From Sandaracinus amylolyticus (lineage in GTDB: Bacteria > Myxococcota_A > Polyangia > Polyangiales > Sandaracinaceae): DNA of 64,000 bases. Each line of letters begins with the position of its first letter. Position 1 is the stretch's first letter. The translations under genes were made by a program, and so were the position numbers. The notes beneath the pieces were generated by a model. That model had not been told where the DNA came from, made no database searches, and worked only from the letters and a program-made list of their open reading frames with translations. The stretch lies in NCBI RefSeq assembly GCF_021631985.1, contig NZ_CP070225.1:1984001-2048000 (forward strand), in the 5' to 3' direction. This document shows positions 46,467-55,231 of the stretch, in pieces.

Positions 46467-46474
46467 GCCTCGAT

Positions 46475-47131
46475 TCAGCTCGGGGTCGTCTCGGTCGCGG
46501 CGCGCTTCGCCGCCATGCGCGTGCGCAGCCACTGCACGACGCCGGGCGCGACCGAGATGAGCACGACGAGGATGATGATCTTCTCGATGTGCTGGATGAC
46601 GCCGGGCACCTGACCGAGCGCGTACCCGATGATCGTCATCGACGCGACCCACGAGACCGCGCCGATCACGTTGTACATTGCGAAGCGGCGGTACGGCATC
46701 TGCGCCACGCCCGCGATCACCGGCACGAACGTGCGGACCAGCGGCATGAAGCGCGAGATGATGATCGCCTTGCCGCCGTGCTTCTCGTAGAAGTCGCGCG
46801 CCGCGAGCGCGTGCTTCGGATCGAAGAAGAACGACTTCGGACGGCTGAAGATGCGCGGACCGGTCTTCGCGCCCATCCAGTACGACGTCGCGTCACCGAT
46901 GATGGCGCACGGGATCAGGATCAGGTTCAACAGACCGAGATCGAGCGAGCCCTGCGCCGCGTAGAGACCCGCCATCACGAGCAGCGAGTCGCCGGGCAGG
47001 AAGAACACGAGCGCGCCCGTCTCGAGGAAGACGATGAGCGCCATGCCCGGGTACCCGCCCCACTCGATGAGGTGCCCCGGGTTCCGGATGATGTCGATCA
47101 GGGAGTGGAACAGACCAATCAGCGCGTCCAT
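46475..47131 (-). CDS. DedA-family membrane protein
   Basis: A 218-residue DedA (SNARE-associated/VTT) protein with about five hydrophobic segments. Family motifs are visible: FLETGALVFFLPGDSLLVMAG (E and the PGD re-entrant region), GDATSYWMGAKTG, and the conserved SRFMPLVRTFVPVIAGVAQM. DedA proteins act as membrane lipid flippases or in proton-linked membrane homeostasis (undecaprenyl phosphate or phosphatidylethanolamine in characterised members). The start ATG 47131 has a GGGG-type upstream region. Convergent with recJ at 8 bp. Confidence 0.93.
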   Translation of the reverse strand: MDALIGLFHSLIDIIRNPGHLIEWGGYPGMALIVFLETGALVFFLPGDSLLVMAGLYAAQGSLDLGLLNLILIPCAIIGDATSYWMGAKTGPRIFSRPKSFFFDPKHALAARDFYEKHGGKAIIISRFMPLVRTFVPVIAGVAQMPYRRFAMYNVIGAVSWVASMTIIGYALGQVPGVIQHIEKIIILVVLISVAPGVVQWLRTRMAAKRAATETTPS

Positions 47132-47192
47132 CGTGCACCCCGGCTATCACTGCGCGCCCCCAGCGGCAACGCGCCATCGTGCGGCGGCTCGG

Positions 47193-49670
47193 TCACGCCC
47201 GAGGGCGGCGAAGCCGACCCACCAGCATCATGAGCGCGGGCTGGAAGATCAGCGTCGCGACGAGCGACGTCGAGAGCGCGACCGCGATCAGCTCGCCGAA
47301 CTGGCGCACCGGCACGAACCCGCTCAGCAGCAGCACGCCGAAGCCCATCACGAGCGTCGCGCACGAGACGACGATCGCGCGTCCGGTGCCGCGCGCCGCG
47401 CGCACCAGCGCCGCGCGCCGCCACAGGCCGCGCTCCTCTTCCTCCACCAGCCGTGCGAACGCGTGGATCGTCAGATCGACGCTCACGCCGATCGCGACCG
47501 AGAACACGATCGCGGTGCTCGCGTTGAGCGGGATGCCGCGCGCGACCATCCACGCGACCGTCGCGATCTGCGGGATCACGTTCGGCGGGATCGCGAGGAG
47601 ACCGAGCTTCACGCTGCGGAAGAGCAGCGCGATCGTCGCGAAGATCACGAGCGCCGAGAGCGAGAGGCTCCCGAACATGTCCTGCACGACCGCGTCCGCG
47701 CCGTGCGAGCCGATGTACGCCTCGCCGAACGTCGAGTAGGTCACGTGCAGCGGCGCGAGCTCCTCCTCGAGCTTCTGCTCGATCGCGCGGATGAGCCGGA
47801 TGCTCCGCTGCGCGCCGATGTCGCCGAGGCGGATCTCGATGCGCGCGCGACGCCCGTCGTCGGTGAGGTACGCATCGACCGGGCTGCGCTCGAGACGATC
47901 GAGCAGCGCGAGCAGCGCGTCGACCTGCTCGGGCGAGCGGAACGGCGTGCGCGCATCGTCGCGCCCGACGCCCGCGATGCGGCGCCACGTCTCCCAGAGG
48001 AAATCACCGGGCGTCGTGGTCCGCAGCACTCCGTCCTGCGTGGCCGCCCAGCGCGCGATGCGATCGAACGTCTCGAGCGCGCGCGGATCGCGCAGCGCGC
48101 CGTCCTCGTCCGCCTCGATCATCACCTCGAGCGGGCGGATGCCGTCGAGGCGCTCGTCGACGAGCTGCGTCGCGCGCACGATCGGGTCGCTCGGATCGAA
48201 CGTGTCGCGCAGCGACGTGTCGACCTGGATCGCGCTGTACGCCCACGCGCACGGGATCGTCAGCAGCACCGCGACGACGAGCACCGCCTTCGCGTGGCGC
48301 ACCACGTACGCGGTGACGCGCACGAGGATCGCCTCGAGCTTGCCGCGCGGCAGCGGATCTTCGCCCTTCACCTGGCCCTCGCTGGGCGTGGGGAAGAACG
48401 TCAGCGCCGCGGGCACGAACGTCACGAGGATGACGTACGAGACCATCACGCCGATCGACGCGACGAGACCGAAGCGCCGCAGCATCTCGGTCTGCGCGAC
48501 CAGCAGCGACGCGAAGCCCACGCTGGTCGTGAACGACGTCAGGAAGCACGCGACCGCGAGCTGTCGGATCGCACGCCGCGCGGCCGCGACACGATCGGGT
48601 GAGCGTCGCGTCTCCTCGACGTAGCGCGCGACGACGTGAACCGCCTCCGATATGCCCATGATGATGAGCAGCGTCGGGAGCGTGTTCATCAGGATCGTCA
48701 GCGGCTCGCCGACGAGCGCCATGATCCCGAGCACCGACACGACCGAGGCACCGACCGTCGCGAGCGTGAGCAGCGTGCCCGGCCACCACCGGAACGACGC
48801 GTAGAGCAGCGCGATGCAGACGAGCAGCGAGAGCGGGACGAGGATCGTCTGATCCTCGAGCATCGCGTCGCTGATCTTCGCGCGCAGATGCGGGATGCCC
48901 GCGGGATGCACCGTGATCCCCGCGGGCGGCGGGTTCGCGGCGAGCCACGCGTCGATGCGGTGAACGGCCTCGAGGCGGCGCTGGCCGGTGCCGAGCGCGG
49001 GATCGAGGAACGCGACGACCGCAGCGAGCGTGCGATCCCGCGACACGAGGCGACCGTCGACGAGCGGCAGATCCTCGATCGCGGTGCGGATCGCGGTGGC
49101 CTCGTCCTCGGTGACCTCGTCGCCCTGCACGACCGCGCGGGTGTCGGCCTCGCCGTCACCGACGCGCTCGGCGACGCTGTAGAGGCCCATCGGGAAGCGC
49201 TCGGGCTCCGCCGCGACCAGCACCTGGAGCGCCGCTTCGGCGCGTGCATCGGCGCTGTCGGGCTCTTCGAGATCGTCGAGCCCCTCGAGATCGTCGAGGG
49301 TCGCCTCGGCCTCGACCCGCGCGCCGGGCAGCGGCGTGACGGTGAGGCTCTCGACGCGCACCGCGTAGTCCTGCGACGCGAGGTGCTTCGAGAGTCGATG
49401 CACGTAGCGCAGCGGCTCGAGCTGCGTCGCGTCCGCGGCTTCCACGAGGATCGCGACCACGCTGTCGGTGTCGCCGAACGACTCGCGGAACACGCGCGCG
49501 CGATCGGCGTACCCGCCATACGAGATGAGCAGGTTCTCCGGCGACGAGTCGGTCTGCAGGCGCGGCAGCTGGATCGCCGCGAACGTCACGAACATCGCGA
49601 CGAGGAGCAGCACCGTTCGGCGCCGCGCCGTCACCACGGCCGCGAGAGCGTCCAACCAGCGGGCGAACAT
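47193..49670 (-). CDS. RND/MMPL-family transporter
   Basis: An 825-residue protein with the duplicated RND fold: helix about 17-35, periplasmic loop, helix bundle about 275-420 (ILMNTLPTLLIIMGISEAVHVVARY), second helix about 455-475 and loop, second bundle about 655-810 (VFSVAIGVSVDLTIHAFARLVEE). It is a distant paralogue of the transporter at 38443. ATG 49670 begins FARWLDALAAVVTARRRTVLLL, a normal N-terminus for this group; the longer frame upstream is low quality. A hydrophobic or lipid-related substrate is the family expectation. The lipoprotein gene upstream (49831) may be part of the same transcript. Confidence 0.87.
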   Translation of the reverse strand: MFARWLDALAAVVTARRRTVLLLVAMFVTFAAIQLPRLQTDSSPENLLISYGGYADRARVFRESFGDTDSVVAILVEAADATQLEPLRYVHRLSKHLASQDYAVRVESLTVTPLPGARVEAEATLDDLEGLDDLEEPDSADARAEAALQVLVAAEPERFPMGLYSVAERVGDGEADTRAVVQGDEVTEDEATAIRTAIEDLPLVDGRLVSRDRTLAAVVAFLDPALGTGQRRLEAVHRIDAWLAANPPPAGITVHPAGIPHLRAKISDAMLEDQTILVPLSLLVCIALLYASFRWWPGTLLTLATVGASVVSVLGIMALVGEPLTILMNTLPTLLIIMGISEAVHVVARYVEETRRSPDRVAAARRAIRQLAVACFLTSFTTSVGFASLLVAQTEMLRRFGLVASIGVMVSYVILVTFVPAALTFFPTPSEGQVKGEDPLPRGKLEAILVRVTAYVVRHAKAVLVVAVLLTIPCAWAYSAIQVDTSLRDTFDPSDPIVRATQLVDERLDGIRPLEVMIEADEDGALRDPRALETFDRIARWAATQDGVLRTTTPGDFLWETWRRIAGVGRDDARTPFRSPEQVDALLALLDRLERSPVDAYLTDDGRRARIEIRLGDIGAQRSIRLIRAIEQKLEEELAPLHVTYSTFGEAYIGSHGADAVVQDMFGSLSLSALVIFATIALLFRSVKLGLLAIPPNVIPQIATVAWMVARGIPLNASTAIVFSVAIGVSVDLTIHAFARLVEEEERGLWRRAALVRAARGTGRAIVVSCATLVMGFGVLLLSGFVPVRQFGELIAVALSTSLVATLIFQPALMMLVGRLRRPRA

Positions 49671-49830
49671 CAGGGGCGCGCACCGTATGCCGTCCCGCGC
49701 GGCTCGTCCACTGTGCGCTCCCGGGGCTCCCCGGACGTACGGTGTGCCCCAGCACCGGTGCGCAGTGCGCAGGGGTGCGAGCCAGGGCTCAGGACCTGTG
49801 GGTTCATCCACCGTCCCGCGCAAGGACGTT

Positions 49831-50682
49831 TCAGCGCGGCGACGTCGAGAAGGTCGGCGCCGTGATGTCGATCGGCGTCACCGCGCCGCTCTCACGATCG
49901 ATCCGCAGCCGCTCGAACGAGCGCCACGCGCGCGCCGTCGGCGTGCAGGCCAGCGTCTCCTCGCGAGTCGTCGCCCGCGACTCCTCGTCCGCGGCGACGA
50001 GCCCCGCCGCGACCACCGCGAAGCGCTCGTTGCAGAGCACCTCGAGCTCGAGGTCCCCCTCGGTGATCTCCCATGCGCGACGCGGCTCGCCCGCGACCAC
50101 CAGCTCGATCTCGGCGGGCTCGCTCGCGTGCATCCGCAGCACCGCACCACGCGCCGTCAGCGCCACGCCATCGGGCACCCGCAGCGCGAGATCGGCGAGC
50201 GGGCACGACGCGAACTGCACCGCACGCAGATCGATCGTCTCGACGCGCGGCGCCTCGGCGAGCTCGGGCCCGAGCCTCCGGACCAACGACGAAGGCGGCC
50301 GGCGCACCGCTCGCTCGGCGTTGCCGCAGTCGTCGATGCGCACGATCGCGAGCGGCGCCTCGAGGTACATCGTCGCGACGCCGGTCGAATCGACCGCGTG
50401 CATCACCGGCGCGGTGATCCCGTACCCGTCCGCGACGCACGCCTGCTCGTCGCTCGGCGGGGTCGCGAAGTACGTCTGCCGACAATAGAGCGTCCCGTCC
50501 GGCGCGAGCCCGCTGTTCGTGCGCGTCGCCTGCGGCAGCGCCGCCGAGAGGACGATGGTGTGCACGCGCGGCGGAGGCGGCGCGGTCTCGACGACCGGCT
50601 CGGGCGCGGGTGCAGGCTGCGGAGGTGGTGCACCTCCGCAGCCCGCCACGAACAGCGCGGCTGCGATCAGCGACCGGTCCAC
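49831..50682 (-). CDS. Lipoprotein, unknown function
   Basis: A 283-residue protein with a signal peptide and lipobox VAGC (Cys15) followed by a Pro-rich linker (GGAPPPQPAPAPEP). The GTG start at 50682 lies inside the enoyl-CoA hydratase gene (16-bp overlap), consistent with coupling. The mature domain has several Cys (YCRQTYF, QACVADG, DDCGNAE, SCPLADL, EVLCNERF) and an all-beta appearance. No family is recognised. It could be a lipoprotein partner of the RND transporter downstream. Confidence 0.75.
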   Translation of the reverse strand: MDRSLIAAALFVAGCGGAPPPQPAPAPEPVVETAPPPPRVHTIVLSAALPQATRTNSGLAPDGTLYCRQTYFATPPSDEQACVADGYGITAPVMHAVDSTGVATMYLEAPLAIVRIDDCGNAERAVRRPPSSLVRRLGPELAEAPRVETIDLRAVQFASCPLADLALRVPDGVALTARGAVLRMHASEPAEIELVVAGEPRRAWEITEGDLELEVLCNERFAVVAAGLVAADEESRATTREETLACTPTARAWRSFERLRIDRESGAVTPIDITAPTFSTSPR

Positions 50683-51458
50683 TGCGGCGTGCGCTTCTCC
50701 ATGAACGCCATCAGCCCTTCGCGCGCGTCCTCGGTGCCGAGGATCGCCACGAGCCGATCGCGCAGATAGGGCAGGGCGCCCGCGAGATCACGATCCGCCT
50801 GCGCGTGGAACGCCGCGAGCCCCATCCGCATCGCGGTCGGCGACTGCGCCGCGAGCTTCTCCGCGAGCGCGCTCACCGCGGCATCGAGCTCCGCGTCGGG
50901 CACGCACCTCGAGATCAGCTCGATGCGCTCGGCCTCGCGCGCGTCGAGCTTCTCGCCGAGCAGCATCATGTCCATCAGCCGCCGCCGGCTCACGACACGA
51001 CGCAGCACCGCCATGATCATCATCGGGAAGAGCCCGCGCTTGATCTCGGGGGTCCCGAACGTCGCGCTCTCGCACCCGATCGCGAAGTCGCACGACGCGA
51101 CCAGCCCGAGCCCACCGCCCATCGCGATCCCCGGCACCCGCGCGATCGTCGGCTTCCCGATCGTCGTGAAGCGCAGCAGCAGATCCACGTAGTCGCCGCG
51201 CGGCGCGAGCGGCTCGGGCCCGCCGTCCGTGCCGCCCGACATCTGCTTGAGATCCCCGCCCGCGCTGAACGCACCGCCCGCGCCGGTCAGGACGACCGCG
51301 CGGACCGACGCGTCGTCCTTCGCGTCGTCGAGCGCCCAGCAGAGCTCGTTCACCATCTCGGGCCCGAGCGGGTTCTTCCGCTCGGGCTTGTTCATCGTGA
51401 TCGTCGCCACCGCGCCCGTCTGCGCGACGAGCAGGGTCCGATACGCGCGCGCCTCCAT
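50667..51458 (-). CDS. Enoyl-CoA hydratase/isomerase family protein
   Basis: A 263-residue crotonase-fold protein. Visible are the first oxyanion-hole motif GAGGAFSAGGDLKQM and the second, VPGIAMGGGLGLVASCDFAI, followed by ATFGTPEIKRGLFP. Of the two glutamates used by classical hydratases, one (in TPEIKRG) is present, while the other is not obvious, so an isomerase or a related acyl-CoA enzyme is equally possible. The ATG 51458 follows the BKACE stop by 5 bp. It likely belongs to an acyl-CoA catabolic operon with the BKACE and MarR genes. Confidence 0.9.
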   Translation of the reverse strand: MEARAYRTLLVAQTGAVATITMNKPERKNPLGPEMVNELCWALDDAKDDASVRAVVLTGAGGAFSAGGDLKQMSGGTDGGPEPLAPRGDYVDLLLRFTTIGKPTIARVPGIAMGGGLGLVASCDFAIGCESATFGTPEIKRGLFPMMIMAVLRRVVSRRRLMDMMLLGEKLDAREAERIELISRCVPDAELDAAVSALAEKLAAQSPTAMRMGLAAFHAQADRDLAGALPYLRDRLVAILGTEDAREGLMAFMEKRTPQWTGR

Positions 51459-51463
51459 GACGC

Positions 51464-52372
51464 TCAGCTCGCGATCACGTGGCCCACGTCGCGCGCCGCC
51501 TCGCGGCCCGCAGCGAGCTCGTTCAGGCGCAGGATCTTCCGCGCCTCTTCCACCGTCGCGGGCTCGCGTCCCACGTCGCGCGTCATCCGCACCGCGACCT
51601 CGACGAGCTCGCCGTTGTTCTTCGCCATCTGTCCGTTCGGCAGATAGAGATGATCCTCGAGCCCGGTACGGATGTTCCCGCCGAGCACCAGCGCCGTCGC
51701 GAGCATGCGCCAGTGGCCGTGCGAGATCGCGATGACCTCCCACTCGCTCCCGGCGGGCATGATCTTCGTCTGCAGCTGCAACGACTCGACGCTCTGCGGG
51801 ATGCCGCCCAGCACGCCGACGATGAACGAGAACTGATAGGGCTCGCGCAGCGCGCCCATGTGCAGCAGCGGCTTGATGCCCGCGTTGTGCCCGGTGTCGA
51901 AGCACTCGAGCTCGGGCTTCACGCCCGCCTCGTTCATCGCCTCGAGCAGCGTGAGGATCTTCGAGTACGGGTTCGGGAAGATCATGTCGAACATGAACTG
52001 CTTCCGCGACTCCGAGTACTTCGCGTAGTTCATCGTGCCCATGTTGAGCGCCGCGATCTCGGGCCGGACCGCCTTGATGATCTCGACCGGCTGCGAGACG
52101 TCGTCGCCGAGCACGCCCGTCGAGAAGTTCAGGATGATCGGGCAGCGCTTGCGCACCTCTTCCTTGATGCGCGCGAACACGCTCGGCTCGAACGTCGGCG
52201 AGCCGTCGTCGTTGCGCGCGTGGATGTGCACCACGCTCGCGCCCGCGTCGTACGCGCGCTTCGCGTCCTCCGCGATCTCGACCGGTGTGTACGGGATGCC
52301 AGGGCACTGCTTGCGATTCGCGAGCACGCCGGTGAGCGCGCAGGTGACGACGACCTTGTCCTCGAAGCCCAT
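51464..52372 (-). CDS. Beta-keto acid cleavage enzyme family protein (DUF849)
   Basis: A 302-residue TIM-barrel protein of the BKACE family. Zn ligands are expected in HIHAR (His49, His51) and at the Glu in IRTGLEDHLYL; DAGASVVHIHARNDDG and ECFDTGHNAG are typical. Members (such as Kce in lysine fermentation) condense a beta-keto acid with acetyl-CoA and give a CoA ester plus acetoacetate; the real substrate cannot be told from sequence. A strong ribosome-binding site (GAGGA) precedes ATG 52372. It is second in the MarR-BKACE-enoyl-CoA hydratase cluster. Confidence 0.92.
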   Translation of the reverse strand: MGFEDKVVVTCALTGVLANRKQCPGIPYTPVEIAEDAKRAYDAGASVVHIHARNDDGSPTFEPSVFARIKEEVRKRCPIILNFSTGVLGDDVSQPVEIIKAVRPEIAALNMGTMNYAKYSESRKQFMFDMIFPNPYSKILTLLEAMNEAGVKPELECFDTGHNAGIKPLLHMGALREPYQFSFIVGVLGGIPQSVESLQLQTKIMPAGSEWEVIAISHGHWRMLATALVLGGNIRTGLEDHLYLPNGQMAKNNGELVEVAVRMTRDVGREPATVEEARKILRLNELAAGREAARDVGHVIAS

Positions 52373-52389
52373 CTCGATCCTCCTCGGTC

Positions 52390-52899
52390 TCAATCCCCGT
52401 CGCGCGCGGCAGTGTCCGCGCCACCCATCTTCTCGCGCTCCTCGATCTCGATGCGCACGCGGTCCGCGAGCTTCGCGAGGATGCGCCGCAGCTCCGCGCG
52501 ATCGCTCGCCGAGAGCGACTTGAGCGCGCTGCCGAAGAGCTCCATCGCGGTCACCGGAACACCCCGCGCGATCTGCGAGCCGCGCTCGGTCGCGCGGATC
52601 TTCACGACGCGCCGATCGGTCTCGCTGCGCTCGCGCACCACGAGCCCGTCGCGCTCCATGCGATCGACGATGCCGGTGATCGTCGAGTTGCGCGCGCTCA
52701 TGCGCTCGCTGAGCTCGGAGAGCGAGATCTCGCCGACCGCCTCGAGGATCTTCAGCGCGGTGACCTGCGGCCCGGTGAGGCCCATCCCGCGCGCGACCGT
52801 CTTCGTGACCCTCCGGCTCTCCGTGTAGAGATAGAGGATGGTCTCGACGATCCGATCGATGTCGCTGCCGCGTTGAACGCCGTGCTCCGAGTGCGCCAC
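52390..52899 (-). CDS. MarR-family transcriptional regulator
   Basis: A 169-residue regulator. Start GTG 52899 with GAGAG upstream. The winged helix is clear: LTGPQVTALKILEAVGEISL, SELSERMSARNSTITGIVDRM (recognition helix) and the wing VRERSETDRRVVKIRATERG with the conserved D-x-R. C-terminal helices give the dimer. Its own operator is probably the AT-rich palindrome 36 bp upstream. It likely controls the BKACE/enoyl-CoA hydratase genes downstream and perhaps the divergent secreted protein; the ligand might be an aromatic or acyl-CoA compound, as in other MarR proteins. Confidence 0.93.
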   Translation of the reverse strand: MAHSEHGVQRGSDIDRIVETILYLYTESRRVTKTVARGMGLTGPQVTALKILEAVGEISLSELSERMSARNSTITGIVDRMERDGLVVRERSETDRRVVKIRATERGSQIARGVPVTAMELFGSALKSLSASDRAELRRILAKLADRVRIEIEEREKMGGADTAARDGD

Positions 52900-52914
52900 G
52901 GTTCTCTCGCTCCC

Positions 52915-52931
52915 GCTCGTGACCCACGAGC
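52915..52931. other. 7-bp inverted repeat GCTCGTG-ACC-CACGAGC
   Basis: A perfect stem with a 3-nt loop between the marR start and its putative operator. It could be a second protein-binding site or an mRNA 5' hairpin. Confidence 0.45.
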
Positions 52932-52934
52932 GAG

Positions 52935-52954
52935 ATATTTCGCATGCGTAATAT
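52935..52954. promoter_or_regulatory. marR-type: Putative MarR operator
   Basis: ATATTTCGCATGCGTAATAT is a 20-bp palindrome with 9 of 10 pairs matched, AT-rich ends in a genome of about 72 % GC. It lies between the divergent marR and secreted-protein genes. Its size and symmetry fit a winged-helix dimer. TAATAT at its right end could be a -10 for the plus-strand gene. Confidence 0.6.
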
Positions 52955-53098
52955 TCGGGTCGCGGATGACGGTCAAGAGGCGTGGCGTGTGGGCGGCGTC
53001 CCGCGGTTGCCCGCGCCGTGGGCCATATGTCAGTCTGCGCGCCGATTGATTCCGATCGCCGCGCGCGCGTGTCGCGCCCGCAGGCAGGGGAGGCGAGC

Positions 53099-53893
53099 TT
53101 GAGCTCCAAGGGTAGTTTCTTCGCGCGAGCGATGATCACCGCCGCGCTCGCCAGCGCGATCATCGTCGGTTCGCTCTCGATCGGTCCAGCGCGCGCCGAA
53201 GCGCAGTGCATGCCCAGCCCGACCTGCACGCGCGTGTCGCCCGACGGCAAGGGCATCGTCGGTCTCGGCCTGATCGGCGCCGAGATCGGGTTCATCGTCC
53301 CTGCGCTGGTGCAGGAGGCCGCGGGCACCAACGAGTGGTGGCCCTATCTCGTGTTCCCGGTGGTCGGCGCGGCCGCGGGCGCGATCGGCGGCTACTTCAT
53401 GGAGCAGGAGACGCAGAATTCTCCGGAGGTCGACGTCGCGTTCCTCGCGGTCGGCCTCGCGCTCGTGGTGCCCACGCTCGTCGCGACGCTCGCGCTCACC
53501 GCCTACGACCCCGGTCAGGACGCGGTCGCGCGCGACGACGGCGGTCAGGCCGAAGAAGAGCCGGCCTACGAGGACGGTACGACGACCGAGGCGGTACAGG
53601 ACGAGTTCGGCGACGAGCCCGCCCAGGGCGGCGAAGGTGAGACGCAGCCGGCCGACGAAGGCGGCGCGACCGAGGGCGGTGTCGAGGGCGGCAGCACGGC
53701 GGTGCAGCGCCAGGTCCGCGGTCTGCTCGCGGGTGGGCCCGGCATCCTGCGCTTCGACGGCATGGGCCGTCAGGTGCTGCTCGGCCTGCCGATGGTGCAG
53801 ACCCGCTCGTCGTTCACCGTCGCGGAGAGCGAGGCGCTCCGCCTCGCGCCGAGCACCGACGTGAACGTGCCGGTGATCAGCGGCTCGTTCTGA
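53099..53893 (+). CDS. Exported protein, unknown
   Basis: A 264-residue protein. TTG at 53099 is chosen because GGGGAGG lies 7 nt upstream; no ATG or GTG fits the signal peptide so well. A signal sequence (RAMITAALASAIIVGSLSIG, cleavage near RAEAQ) is followed by two hydrophobic segments (about 60-80 and 118-140) and an acidic Glu/Gly/Thr-rich linker (EEEPAYEDGTTTEA). The C-terminus ends VPVISGSF. No family recognised. It is divergent from marR and may share the operator. Confidence 0.7.
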   Translation: MSSKGSFFARAMITAALASAIIVGSLSIGPARAEAQCMPSPTCTRVSPDGKGIVGLGLIGAEIGFIVPALVQEAAGTNEWWPYLVFPVVGAAAGAIGGYFMEQETQNSPEVDVAFLAVGLALVVPTLVATLALTAYDPGQDAVARDDGGQAEEEPAYEDGTTTEAVQDEFGDEPAQGGEGETQPADEGGATEGGVEGGSTAVQRQVRGLLAGGPGILRFDGMGRQVLLGLPMVQTRSSFTVAESEALRLAPSTDVNVPVISGSF

Positions 53894-53910
53894 AGCGAGA
53901 TCGATCGTCG

Positions 53911-53944
53911 ACGAGCGGCGCGGCCCGAAGGCTGCGCCGCTCGT
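53911..53944. terminator. Bidirectional terminator
   Basis: ACGAGCGGCGC (53911-53921), a 12-nt loop and GCGCCGCTCGT (53934-53944): an 11-bp perfect stem followed by TCGCGTTTC. It sits between the convergent secreted-protein and epoxide hydrolase genes. Confidence 0.7.
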
Positions 53945-53951
53945 TCGCGTT

Positions 53952-55178
53952 TCAGCGAAGCGATCGGAACGCGGTCCAGAGCTCCTGCGACAAGAGCTTC
54001 GGCTGTTCCCACGCCGCGAAGTGCCCGCCCTCGTCGAGCTGGTTGTAGTGGATGAGCTTCGGATACGCGCGCTCGGTCCAGCTCCGCGGCGCTTGGTAGA
54101 GCTCGTCGGGGAAGACGCTCACGGCCGTCGGGACGGTCACGTTCTTCGCGGCGAAGAAGTCGATCTTGCTCTCCCAGTAGAGGCGCGCCGAAGAGATGGC
54201 GGTGTTCGTCAGCCAGTAGAGCGTGATGTTGTCGAGCACGTCGTCGCGCGTGAGGCCCTCGGGCTTGCCGTCGAAGACGCGCGCGATGAGCTCGTAGCTC
54301 GCGACGTCGTGATCGATCATGAACGCGGCGAGCCCGACCGGTGAGTCCGCCAATCCGGTGAGCGTCTGCGGGCGCGTCCCCATCAGCACCGCGTAGCCGA
54401 CGTGCTGGAAGAAGAAGACCAGCTGGTCGTACGAGCGTCGTTCTTCGGGCGAGAGACCGGACGGCGCCGGCGCGCCGCTCCGGGCAGCCGCCAGGATCTC
54501 CCGCGGGAAGACGCCCGCCATGTTGGTGTGGATCCCGAGCAGCTCGGGCGGAGCCAGGACCCCCATCTCGTCCACGACGAACGCGCCCCAGTCGCCGCCC
54601 TGCGCGACGAAGCGCGTGTACCCGAGGCGCTTCATCAGCACGATCCACGCACGCGCGATGTGGTCCGAGTCCCAGCCGGCGGTGGTCGGCTTTCCCGAGA
54701 ACCCGTAGCCGGGCATCGACGGGATCACGACGTGGAACGCGTCCGATGCGCTCCCTCCGTGCGCCGTCGGATTCGTGAGCGGATCGACGATCTTGAGCTG
54801 CTCGAGGATCGAGCCCGGCCATCCGTGCGAGACGATGATCGGCAGCGCGTCCTCGTGCTTCGACCGCACGTGGACGAAGTGGATGTCCACTCCGTCGATC
54901 TCGGTCATGAACTGCGGCAGCGCGTTGAGCCTCGCCTCGCACTTGCGCCAGTCGTAGTCGGACGCCCAATGGCGCGCGAGCTTCTGGATCGTCGCGAGCT
55001 GCACGCCTTGCGTCGAGTCGGAGACCAGCTCCCGGTCCGGCCACCGCGTCGTGTTGATGCGCCTGCGCAGCTCGGTGAGCTCCGCCTCGGGAACGTCCAC
55101 ACGAAACGGCCGGAGCGCCTTCGCGTCGGCCGTCTTGCTGCGCTTCAGCGCTTCGGTGTCGGGTCTCTGGGTCGGCAT
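53952..55178 (-). CDS. Epoxide hydrolase family protein
   Basis: A 408-residue alpha/beta-hydrolase with the N-terminal EHN domain (FRVDVPEAELTELRRRINTTRWPD, WASDYDWRKCEARLN). The hydrolase fold shows HGWPGS (oxyanion), the nucleophile in QGGDWGAF (Asp), an acid in the second half and the catalytic His in EGGHFAAWEQP. The family opens epoxides with water; some relatives act on juvenile hormone-like or aromatic epoxides. The ATG 55178 gives the expected length. A role in detoxification or secondary metabolism is possible. It ends at the shared terminator. Confidence 0.92.
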   Translation of the reverse strand: MPTQRPDTEALKRSKTADAKALRPFRVDVPEAELTELRRRINTTRWPDRELVSDSTQGVQLATIQKLARHWASDYDWRKCEARLNALPQFMTEIDGVDIHFVHVRSKHEDALPIIVSHGWPGSILEQLKIVDPLTNPTAHGGSASDAFHVVIPSMPGYGFSGKPTTAGWDSDHIARAWIVLMKRLGYTRFVAQGGDWGAFVVDEMGVLAPPELLGIHTNMAGVFPREILAAARSGAPAPSGLSPEERRSYDQLVFFFQHVGYAVLMGTRPQTLTGLADSPVGLAAFMIDHDVASYELIARVFDGKPEGLTRDDVLDNITLYWLTNTAISSARLYWESKIDFFAAKNVTVPTAVSVFPDELYQAPRSWTERAYPKLIHYNQLDEGGHFAAWEQPKLLSQELWTAFRSLR

Positions 55179-55231
55179 CGCGGGGACGTGCGACCGGCCG
55201 TCCCACGAGCAAGTCTCTCGATCCGCGCGCG

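Noticed and set aside
49732-49745. CCGGGGCTCCCCGG as a terminator
   Set aside because: A loop of 2 nt is too tight and there is no U-run; probably chance in GC-rich sequence.
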